The notes below the pieces were generated by a model. It did not search any database, had not been told where the DNA came from, and saw only the letters and a program-made list of their open reading frames with translations. Source: Ephemerocybe angulata (lineage: Eukaryota > Basidiomycota > Agaricomycetes > Agaricales > Psathyrellaceae). From it: DNA of 64,000 nucleotides. The translations under genes were made by a program, and so were the position numbers. The stretch's first letter is position 1; every line of letters starts with the position of its first letter. Below, in pieces: positions 37,642 through 47,205 of the stretch. The DNA lies in the NCBI GenBank assembly GCA_013368325.1, contig JAACJK010000009.1, forward strand, positions 434,001 to 498,000. Reading direction: 5' to 3'.

Positions 37642-38240
37642 GAGGTGGATATCATCCGGGGGCGGGGTCTATGGAAAGACGGGTTCCGCAACGGGTACAA
37701 GATACAAGATACAACAGGGTATGCGGACACCGGTCGACCTTTCTGAGGCGGATAACACCAGGAGGCGGGATCTGCGGAACTCGGAATGACGGGATCCAAG
37801 GGGCTTGGGAAGAACAGGAATGGGGACGATTTCTGTCTGAGGCGGATAACACCAGGAGGCGGGATCTGCGGAACTCGGAATGACAGGATCCAAGGGGCTT
37901 GGGAAGAACAGGAATGGGACACCAGGAGGCGGGATCTGCGGAACTCGGAATGACGGGATCCAAGGGGCTTGGGAAGAACAGGAATGGGGACGATTTCTGT
38001 CTGAGGCGGATAACACCAGGAGGCGGGATCTGCAGAACTCGGAATGACGGGATCCAAGGGGCTTGGGAAGAACAGGAATGGGGACGATTTCTGTCTGAGG
38101 CGGATATCCCCCGGAGGCGGGATCTGCCGAAGTAGGAATGGTCGGTTCCGAGGGGCTTGGGAAGAACAGGAAAGGGGGCGGGACCTGCGGAACTCGGAAC
38201 TCGGAAAAACGGGCTTGGGAAGAACAGGAAAAGCACAGGG
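37642..38240. repeat. 94-bp minisatellite
   Basis: Tandem copies of a 94-bp unit beginning CTGAGGCGGATAACACCAGG. Clear starts lie near 37743, 37837, 38002 and 38096, with a shortened unit at about 37920 and degenerate copies at both ends. Central copies differ at only a few positions. On the minus strand the unit has no stop in any of the three frames. Long apparent reading frames cross it and a Pro/Ser/Arg-rich peptide repeats in shifted frames. Confidence 0.9.
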
Positions 38241-40965
38241 GGATCGGGAGCAAACAATCGAACAGAGGGAGCAGTGGAGAGGGGGCAAGAGAGGCGAAGG
38301 CAAGGATCTTAAGCATGGCGATTTCCATCTCCGGAGGGGATGCTGGGACCAGCAGGTGGGGGCAGCGCCTGGTGGGGGTATGAGGGATACTCAGGGCCCG
38401 GTATTCCGGGGAAAGGTCGGTAGTACCCATTCGGCGGTACGGGGCTATATCCGTACTGGTGATTGGGGTGGGGGGATACTGGGGAGGAGGCATGGTGGGG
38501 AAGTGGGGAGGGGGCTGTATGGAATAGTGAGGTTGGCTTTGCGGGGGATAGTGGTGAGGTGTCTGAGGCGGATAATACCCGTAGTAGGTATAAGCCTTTG
38601 GATCGACGTTGGGGGAAGTTGATGGCTGAACAGGATCACCCGCTTTGCTTGGCGTACGAGGTTCTATAGCGTCACTTGTCTCTATGGCCTTGCTCTGTTT
38701 CTTCGGGATGGCGCGGGCCCGAGGGCGACGGGAGGTGCCTTTCTTACCGGGCCCTGCCATTGGGGTCAGGGCCGGAGGAGGTTCTGCTGCGCTGGTGTCT
38801 ACCGGGGCAACGCCCTCAGTCAAGCGACGCTGCTCCATGGAGACTGCAGGTGGGCCAACTGTCCCGACAGGAGGAGGAAGCTGGCTTGTGGAGGGCGACG
38901 CGGGCATAGCGGAAGGCATAGGGGATTTAGAGGCGATAGGGGTTGCGGAAGACGACGATGGCGCGGGGGGGACGACCGCTGTGCGGGTGCAGCTGTTGTT
39001 CATGTAACTCTGTCGGTAACCTAAGGCGCTATCGAGAGGCTCCGCTCCTACAATCCAAGGGTGCTTGCTATTTGCGATATCAGCTCTCTTAGCATGCCTC
39101 TCGATTCTGATCTGGGGATGATCATCTTCTCCATAGCAGGCTTTAGCCAAGGTACGCAATGCAATTGTTCCAATGTCGCGTATCCCAGCACCAGGTGTTG
39201 GAGTGCCAGCGATTTTAGCCTTCTTCCCCGGGGTAGAACCACCACGCAAGGGGATAAAGGTGGGATCAGTGCCAGGAACGGGAAAGGGGATGCCCTCCGG
39301 AAAATTGAAGATGACGAGACCTTGTGCTCCCATCTTCTCTTTCAGGTTGCGCCAGGGGAAAGATTTGGCCGGCAGGCGAACGTTCTGTTCCTCTTTGTTT
39401 GTACGTGAGACAGAGACTGGCGAACCATTAATCACATCGACGTACCGCAGGCCTTGTGAAAGAACTCTTGAATGCGCACTTTGGCAGCCTCAGCGGTTTC
39501 ATCGGAAACGTTCGCATTCGGAGAGGAGTTGGCGATCGGTGAACGGGACCTAGGTCTCTTCTTGGGGGATCGGTGCAAGGCGCCATTGCTTCCGGGGCTT
39601 TCCTCACCCCCCGTCGCAAGCGATCCTCCCGCCCCCAGACTGTCGCGGAACTCTGGCTTCAAAAACTCAGGAAATTGCCGTGTGAGCCTGTCCACCATTA
39701 AACCTGTCATCTCCTCCGACACCCCGCCGCTGTAAACATTTTCAACATGAAGTCCAGTAGTGGCAGTTGGTCAAGGCTTACTAGACAAAGGTTCGTAAAA
39801 GGGAAATGAAAACATCGCCATTGACCGGGAGCTTGCTGAGGAACTAGAAACCGGAGGGTAAGTGTTGGGGAGTCGGAAGGGATATGCGCTGGAATACTTA
39901 CACCCTTCGCTCCTTCAGATTCATACACAGACCACAAGATGTTGTCCGTATTTACCGCGCCGCCCACCAATAGAGAGACTGTTTCAAAGCCGTGTTGGAG
40001 GTGAGCCGCATGTCCGCCTTTCTCGACAGAGGCCTGATACTTCCAGAAGTTTGAATGGCGCTTGAGGAGGGTCGTGGTTCCCTCCTGTTCTGTGATTATT
40101 TTGTCTTGGTGACTGAGGATGGCGCGCCATTTCTTTGGGTAGCATTTCTTTAAGGCCAAGAAGCATTTTTCGCCTGTGGGAGACGAGTCAGAAATCCAGG
40201 GCAGAGGACTTCATAAGGGGCATGCTCACAGGAGGCGTTGGGGTCCTTGGCCAGCTTACGCTCTGCGGCCTTATTGCGGGAGAAATACCGCTGGTACTGG
40301 TTCCATGCACCACGATGGACACGTGTGGTGTTGTGCGTTCGAGTCCACATGGAAAGAACGTTATTGAAGGTCCTCCCTGTGGACTTTGCGACAGCCAACA
40401 GTGCGTCGTCTATATTTTTAAAGGTGGAGTTCAGTTCCTCTCGATGCTTCTTGGAGATACGTCCTTTTTTCTGACGCTCGGGCGCTTCGTCGATGTCGTT
40501 GCCCTCAGTGTCGTCCTCTAGGTCATCTTCGTCCTCTGAACCTGGGTCCTCGCCCGAAGATGAATCACCCTGGAGGTCGGAATCGGAGTCCCCGGAATGA
40601 CCGGGCTGCACCGGAAGGGAATGGTGCGCGAGCTGAGGAGAGCTGAACCACGAATCTTCTCCGTCGTGTCGAATTGAAGTCGCGGTAGTGCTTGGTGCGT
40701 GCGCTGTAGTGCCTGGCTGCTTCGGAAGTCCGAGTTTAATCGGGGAAAGTGCTGTTGCGCGTGGCGCCCCACCGAAACCTCTTGTTTGAGGCCGCGCAGA
40801 GACAGGCTGCGTAGCAGGCCGACCTGTCGGAGGCGCCGCCACGGCGGTTTCACGTCGCTGAGCTCGTAGTTCCCGCGCGGATGGACTATCCGACGGGCCA
40901 ACAGCCTACTGAGCTATGAGCGCCATTCCTTTCTAACAAACCATCGTTCTCACCGGTTGTGGCAT
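38241..40965 (-). CDS. Multi-exon protein of unknown function, disordered and proline-rich
   Basis: A 12-nt first exon (40954-40965, MPQP) joins 40905 downward after a 48-nt intron. Next come a basic/acidic low-complexity region (DSDSDLQGDSSSGEDPGSED) and a conserved-looking block with STFKNIDDALLAVAKSTGRT, HRGAWNQYQRYFSRNKAAER, CEKCFLALKKCYPKKWRAIL and LQHGFETVSLLVGGAVNTD. A further block reads SFPWRNLKEKMGAQGLVIFN with FPEGIPFPVPGTDP. A Tyr/Pro/Gln-rich tail follows (YTYYGYYPPQTPHHYPPQ). I do not recognise the family. The two blocks resemble DNA-binding-like helical modules, but that is a guess. The true stop is uncertain because the frame runs into the 94-bp minisatellite. Confidence 0.5.
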
Positions 40966-41922
40966 GGGAAGCGACTGGGGATTGGGTAATATGAAGAGAC
41001 CTGGGGGGCTATGGCTTGCGGAAGTATAGGACCGTCGTCCTGAGTACCGGATAGCAAACGCAGACGGTGCGAAACAGACGCCGACAGCTAGAGGGACGGG
41101 CAGGACAAGGGAGCAAGGGAGCAAGGCCGGAAACCCCTACCCTGTGCAACCCGCCGCCCCGCCTTCTTTGGGCAAGTTTAGGGATTCTCAGGACGATTCC
41201 CATTGATACCTGCCGGACCTCCATCGTAGCTGCGAATATGTCCCCAAGGGAGTCTGTCAGCATCTGGGGGCGGAAGGAAGGCAAGAACCACAGGAGGATC
41301 CGCGCAGCGGCCAGCTTACATGTCGCACCGGGATTCCGCCATACAACGGATGTTTGGTAGGACTAATATCCCAAGCCTGGTTTCAGCACTTTGCCGACTC
41401 GGTGAGCAAGGGGCATTCAGGAAAATGGGGTGGCTATGGAATCCCGGTCTTGAACTTAACTTTGACCACGCCAGATATGTCTTGAGGTTTGTAGGGTTTG
41501 TAGGGGGTGTATTGGCAGTATTGTTCCATCGGAGTCGCTTCTTCAACGATCCTCGCTAGTTGTAGAGTTGTATATTATCCGATCACCGGTATTCAAGGAA
41601 CGATTGGGATACAAGCCCGAACGGACTACCTCTTGGGCGCCAGGGTCGCTTTTCGGGCTGGCCAAAGCAACAAAGGAAGGTTACACGTTCACCTGGATGG
41701 GTATACTAGGCGAGATGGGACCACCATACAGCCATCCCAGGGTGGTTTGAGGAGCCTTTTCGGGAAAAGTCATCGGTCGCCAGCCTCGGCCTTCGTACTA
41801 GCATCCTTAGTTACGGCGTTTCAAATGCATGCCGTTTGTACGTACAATATTACTCTTACGTTTGTCTGTATCCCCCTTCTCGCCGACCTTCCCATTCCCA
41901 GGTTAATAAAATTTGGCCTTGA
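40966..41922. other. Spacer with copy of the sequence upstream of the sirtuin gene
   Basis: About 110 bp at 41,205-41,325 resembles 45,025-45,135, with shared words TTGATACCTGC, GGGGGCGGAAGGAAGGCAAG and GATCCGCGC. The second site is the upstream region of the sirtuin gene, so this may be a leftover of an older duplication. No other feature is recognised. Confidence 0.45.
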
Positions 41923-42755
41923 TTGATCTCTTGGGTCGCCAAACCAGGTAATCACCACCTCCGCCGCCCCGCACATTACCGAGCTGATGCTCTTCCACTA
42001 GGCCCCGACAATGATGACGAGTCTACGGCAGGAACACTGGATCCCCTCTCTCCTCCCAGCGCTTCCCGCCCTGCTCGTGACCCCTCGAACGTCCCGGGAC
42101 GGCAGGAAACCCCTGTGGCTCGCCCAAAGCCCGGTGTACCAGCGGAAGCTCTGGCCGAGACTTTACCGATCCAACCGGCGGGAGATAGGCAAAAACGGCC
42201 GCTGGAGTTGACTCTAGAAGAGACAAAGGTCACCAAAAAGGCGAAAATACACACGATTATTAACCTTGAAACCGACGGCAGGAGCGATCCAGAGACACCG
42301 CGGAAAGGGACGTCTTAGAGGTCGCCAGGGGAATTATCCGACAATCCCGTGTCTGATAACCAAGCTCTCCGCGGAATCGGAACCGGAATCGGACTGGAGA
42401 TCATTCCGCCGCGGGCCTGAGAATAACACAACCCTTGGACCAGCAGGACAAGGTGTTCCTCTCCCCGGGGCCGGGAAAGGAGACAGCTCCGTCCGCTAGC
42501 CATATGACGCAGGAAGTCGGTGCACTCTCTCGCCCCGCGACCCTTGCGTGGCCTCGTCAAGATCCCGTTCTGAGTATGGGTGGGAGGACTGTCTCGGGCA
42601 GTTTTGTCGAACATCACATCTCTGATTTGCTGGACCTGAGGATGGAGCAAGAGAGGTTCCTGGCAAAGACCGCCAGATCCCAGCAGTTGACCAAGAGATT
42701 GTACACCAGTCTATCCATGTCCTCTCAACCGGGTTCCTTAGAGTCTGGTACCTAG
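41923..42755 (+). CDS. Proline-rich protein, paralogue of the gene at 61314-63319 (exons unresolved)
   Basis: Two open stretches, 41923-42318 and 42435-42755, resemble parts of the gene at 61314-63319. The first has a Pro/Ser-rich run and RQKRPLELTLEETKVTKKAK, similar in place to GKRRRESTPG there. The second ends GRTVSGSFVEHHISDLLDLR, EQERFLAKTARSQQLTKRLY and TSLSMSSQPGS. This aligns with ARTISNSFLELHYHDLKDLR, QQQFMENTRRTRALAYKLYN and SLSKSSPPGS. No clean intron joining the two in frame was found, so this may be a pseudogene or have unusual splice sites. Function is unknown. Confidence 0.4.
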
Positions 42756-43059
42756 TAACCATGGTACACTATCTCACAATCGTTAGAAATATAACACCTT
42801 TGGCTTTGGCTACGGTATGCTGATTGGCCACTATATGTCCCTCAAGCCTGATTCTGAGGCCCAATGACTCCCATTACCCTACATATCAAATCTTCTGCCC
42901 ATTGCCAGCGCGTTCAAAGCGCCCAGCGAAAATATCAGTTGCCGGGCCACAGAAAATGTACTCTCCTCCGAGTCAGGCCTCGACGCTGGACAACGAGAAT
43001 GCAAGATCGGGTGTATCAAACATTGAATGTGTCGCCTTGTAAGATCATCATTTATCTAT
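42756..43059. other. Short intergenic stretch
   Basis: Convergent spacer between the proline-rich gene and the sirtuin gene; AT-richer, probably 3' UTRs. Confidence 0.35.
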
Positions 43060-44969
43060 CTATTTTCTCTGAAGCAATTCCATATACCACCCATCCCCAG
43101 AGTCTCCAGGAACGGCTGATTTCGAGCCTAATGACTCGGAGATCCCGGAGACACACGGTGAGTTTATTTTAGCCACGGCATGCGGAAAACACTCCGTGCG
43201 GTCATCATCCTCCAGCGTTGACCGGATTGAGGACGTCAGAATATTGAGAGGTGCGTACGTAGAGCGGTACGGCCCCCAATGCGCCCGCTCATACTCATAC
43301 CTCCGACTCGGTCCCAACGTTGCATAGCCAAGGCTCGGTGTCTTCCAATGCCTCTGCCAGAGCGGCGGGGATGCATCGAGCGGAGAGCCCGGGAGCCCAG
43401 TGTACTCAGTCCTGCGCCATGACGATAAGGGAGTCGTGATAGGCGACGGGGGCGGTGGCACCTCCGGCGGTGCTTTGACCTTCCTCGGACCGTCCTGATC
43501 CTCTGGTGTGGGAGGCAGATAGATAGGATCCGAACTTGCCATCTCCACATCCGAAGGTTCACCTGCAGCTGTGGGGGCCGCTGCAGCTTCCTCTTCTCTC
43601 CTTCTCTTCCTCTCCGACGCCAGCTCCTTCGCCTTCGTCTCCTTCTTAATCTCATCCCTCAACATATCAGCAAATGTCTGCGCATCACCCTGCACCCACG
43701 CGTCGAACACGCCATCCCACTCCCGCATTGGGACCGGGAAGTCAAGGTTGAGGTACACGGCCTTCATAGGTGCAGGTGGAGGATCCTCGTAGATTGAGGG
43801 CGAATGCCGGGAAGAATCATTCCGCGTCGTAGATCCCAACTCTGACGTTTCTTCCCTTATCGAAGACAATGCACCACACGATCGAACCCCTCTCGCGAAC
43901 TCGCGCACCATCCTCTTCGTCCCCGGTATTCGAAGGCTCGTCCCAACAACCAACAAAAAATCAGCCCCGCTTCGTCCCTTCCCCTTAGATGATCCTATGA
44001 GATCCTTCTCCACGACATTCCCTACGCCTTCCCCATTATTATGTGCTTCGTTGTAGAGTACGACACTCGGACGCAGTTTGCCGACACGTCTGGGTCGCTT
44101 ACCAAGTATCGCCCGAGTCCGTTCGAGGTCGGTGCACTCTGGACAATTGGGCGGCTGGCCCGCGTTCAGCGAGGGTAGATAGTCCTGAAGCGGAAATGAC
44201 TGGCTGCATATTTGGCAATGCATCCTTTGCAGCGTTCCATGGAGGGGGATGCACCGCGGAGTCTCTGGGGTAGGCGTAGGAAGTCTGGAAGAAGGCGCCT
44301 GAGGTTGCTGTCCCTGGTGGTTCTGATCCCCCGCGGTGTCCTCTTTGTTCGCCTTGTTTTTCTTCCCCCGAGACTTTTTGCTTCCTATTTCAGGAACGCC
44401 GAATGAGAGACCGCACTTCTGCTCTAACGCATCGATGTTTTGCGTATAGACCCGCAGGAGTCGCCCGCGATCTTCGAGGGCGCGGAGGAGCTGATGGAAC
44501 GGTGTCGGTTCCGCATTCTGCGACATGTCTGACAACTGGGCCATCATCTGGCAGAAGAGGGAGGTGGTGTGCTCAGACTGCAGCATCTTGAGCTTCGTGT
44601 GTCGTAACTGCGCAGTGAGAGAATGGCTCACGTTGAAGACGGATGCATCGAACAGGTCCTTCCCGGAGCCCAGCCCCTCTCTAGGGTTCTTTCGCTTCAG
44701 AGTTGTGAAAAGGCCGTCTGCTGAGCGGAAGTCGGGAATCCCCGCCTGCACGGATATGCCAGCACCTGGGCGAACAGCAATGTGGGGTTCAGAGCCCTGG
44801 GGACGGCACCATGAGGATGCCACGCACCACAAATCACCACAATACGCTTCGCTTTCAGTACCGCCTGAACGACCTTCGCCAACCCCGCATTTCGATCGGC
44901 TGGCTCTGCCAAGAACGGGGGTGTCTTTGGGATGGGAGTTTCCGCCACGAGGGGCAGAAAGACCGTCAT
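43060..44969 (-). CDS. Sirtuin (SIR2 family NAD-dependent deacylase)
   Basis: Two exons (44828-44969 and 43060-44765) give about 615 residues. The NAD-binding motif spans the intron: RIVVICG|AGISVQAGIPDFRSA. Further motifs are TQNIDALEQKCG, the catalytic-His segment RCIPLHGTLQRMHC, zinc ligands CQIC and CPEC, VVLYNEAH and LLVVGTSLRIPG. Sirtuins remove acyl groups from lysines using NAD. The QNID box and long low-complexity insert suggest the Hst3/Hst4-type nuclear class, a tentative assignment. The C-terminal 200 residues are low-complexity, with a Lys/Arg/Glu-rich segment followed by a Pro-rich tail. The start is set at MTVFLPLVAETP; an upstream in-frame ATG at 45047 is also possible. Confidence 0.88.
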
Positions 44970-45025
44970 GGTGAGCGGGTCCGGCCACTGGCGCTCTGAG
45001 CGCTGTGAGAGTTGTGAGGAGGAAT

Positions 45026-45136
45026 TTGATACCTGCAGGACATCCATCTTAGCTGCGACTCCAGCTGCTTATCGCCGGCTGGGGGCGGAAGGAAGGCAAG
45101 AACCAGAGGATGATCCGCGCGGCGGCCATCTTATCA
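45026..45136. repeat. 110-bp repeat upstream of the sirtuin gene
   Basis: Partner of 41,205-41,325. It lies just 5' of the sirtuin coding region, so it is probably its leader or promoter. Confidence 0.5.
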
Positions 45137-45367
45137 CGTCTCAGCCTCGGGCTTCGTACAAGTAACCTTAGGGCTTTGTACTAGTATCCTTGGTTCCGAT
45201 GTGTGTACGTACCATATTTCCATATTACTCTTCCGTTACTTTGCATCTGCTTCTCGCCGTCCACTCCATTCCCACCGTAACTTTTGTCCCTGGCCACCCA
45301 GGTTCTGCCCTTCAGCCACCTTCAAACTTTCCAACACTCGCCGGCACAGCTTCTCAGCTTCACAGGA

Positions 45368-45989
45368 ATGCACATTCAGGGCCAGGACTTAGCTGAAGAT
45401 GTCCGGGAGCGAGAGCTCTATATGCTAGCGGGGCCAATGGCGATTGGGGAGGTTCCTCTGGATGTCCAGTAGTAAGTAGTAGACTCCTCTTAAGAATATA
45501 CTTTGGCTGAGCATGCGATGTGATAGTGCCTATCAAGATGAGTTGAACCGCCCTCATATCGAGTTGCTCCTTGCGGAGGCCCGACAAATGGCAAGAGATA
45601 CCCATAACGAGCTCCGGAGAGGGTCAATCGAGTCGTACCATGATCGCCTCTGCATCTATTTCGAGCACGACTATTCTGAACACGGTCACAAGAAAGCAGT
45701 GGACGCCTTATTCGCAGACACAGATGCAATTGCCTCCATGGGCACAAAACTCCGAAGCATGAAACGGCAGCTCAGTTGCTTGTCCTTGTATTCGAGGGAA
45801 ACAGCTGAACTGGACCGTATCTGCAAATATGTGGGCGCAGTATCCGAAGGGTTGGAAGAAATCAGGTTTCTGGGGCGTGTCGCACCCGCGCTTGTATGGA
45901 AACGTCTCGCTAGGAAGAGGAGGGCGAAATGTGGCCCCATGGATGGAGCTTGGTATGAAGAGGAGCTGTGGAAGGTATATAAAATATAG
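45368..45989 (+). CDS. Hypothetical protein with duplicated 3' end
   Basis: Two exons, 45368-45471 and 45527-45989, separated by a 55-nt intron, encode 188 residues. The sequence is charged and helical: MHIQGQDLAEDVRERELYML, HIELLLAEARQMARDTHNEL, CIYFEHDYSEHGHKKAVDAL, ELDRICKYVGAVSEGLEEIR and ALVWKRLARKRRAKCG. It ends EEELWKVYKI. No signal peptide or membrane segment is seen, and I do not recognise the family. The last third of the coding region lies inside a 365-bp tandem duplication, so a promoterless copy of the C-terminal codons (up to EEELWKVHKI) follows at 46136-46354. Confidence 0.55.
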
Positions 45990-46615
45990 CGGGTAGATTC
46001 TACTTGCCTTGCGACGGATGTATTGATACATCAAGATTAAATATGCAAAGATTCCATTTGTCCGCTCCCCGCGCAGCGTTGTTCCGACCCGCTTTCCGCT
46101 CCCCGCCCCGTGTTTTCCAATCCCGCTCCGCGGAGCTCAGTTGCTTGTCCTTGTATTCGGGGGAAACAGCTGAACTGAACCGTATCTGCAAATATGTGGG
46201 CGCAGTATCCGAAGGGTTGGAAGAAATCAGGTTTCTGGGGCGTGTCGCACCCGCGATTGTATGGAAACGTCTCGCTAGGAAGAGGAGGGCGAAATGTGGC
46301 CCCATGGATGGAGCTTGGTATGAAGAGGAGCTGTGGAAGGTACATAAAATATAGCGGGTAGATTCTACTTGCCTTGCGACGGATGTATTGATACATCAAG
46401 ATTAAATATGCAAAGATTCCATTAGTCCGCTCCCCGCGCAGCGTTGTTCCGACCCGCTTTCCGCTCCCCGCCCCGTGTTTTCCAATCCCGCTCCGCGGAG
46501 CTCAGTTGCTTGTCCTTGTAGTCCGCTCCCCGCGCAGCGTTGTTCCGACCCACTTTCCGCTCCCCGCCCCGTGTTTTCCAATCCCGCTCCGCGGAGCTCA
46601 GTTGCTTGTCCTAGC
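45771..46615. repeat. 365-bp tandem duplication
   Basis: The word CTCAGTTGCTTGTCCTTGTA starts each unit at 45771, 46136 and 46501, exactly 365 bp apart. A fourth start at 46597 is reached because the third unit has lost about 270 bp. Units 1 and 2 differ at few positions. Each unit holds the C-terminal codons of the upstream gene, its 3' flank, and a GC-rich block (TCCGCTCCCCGCGCAGCG .. AATCCCGCTCCGCGGAG). Confidence 0.9.
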
Positions 46616-47205
46616 CACCCTTTCGGATGGCCATCCTGCGCCAATGTGCAAAAGGTAACATTTTGCTTCACTGAATGGTCTCCGCAAAACTTTACCTTTT
46701 CACATCGTCGAGATAGGACTTGCAAAATAAAGATAATTGAGAGAAAGTTTTGAGTGAGGCAGGACGATAGAGCGGCGCCAGATGTGGGATTCCGCAATGG
46801 ACTGGAGTCTGGCCTGGATGCTGAGTTTGAATTACGACCCAAAATTAGTAACTAAATCCCGCGCCTGACCGTTGAGCGCTTGTTCAAGAAACTTGTTGCA
46901 CTTCATGTTGCCGCTCAATAGTTCGCTCTGCCAATTGACTGGACTACACATACCACATATTGATGTCTGATCTGTGTTTAGAAAAAGCCTGGAAGCTGGA
47001 TAGTACATAGGACGTAACAGTCTGTCATTAGAAGGTCCTGCACGACGCAAGTAAGTAGAACTCAGCCGTCATGATCGCATCGCATTCTATTATGGTCACT
47101 TGCGTTATCATGGCAAACGTGGAGTTTGCGTGGAGTCCTCGAGGCCTGCATAAAGAGTGCCTTCTGTGGGAAAGACCGAACAGCTGTCTCAACCCGAACC
47201 AACAT
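46616..47205. other. Spacer without recognisable genes
   Basis: No exon or RNA gene recognised; probably the upstream region of the kinase-like gene. Confidence 0.35.

Noticed and set aside
37669..39435. 588-residue minus-strand open frame as one continuous protein
   Set aside because: Its C-terminal 200 residues run through the 94-bp minisatellite, which is open in all frames. Only the upstream part is supported as coding.
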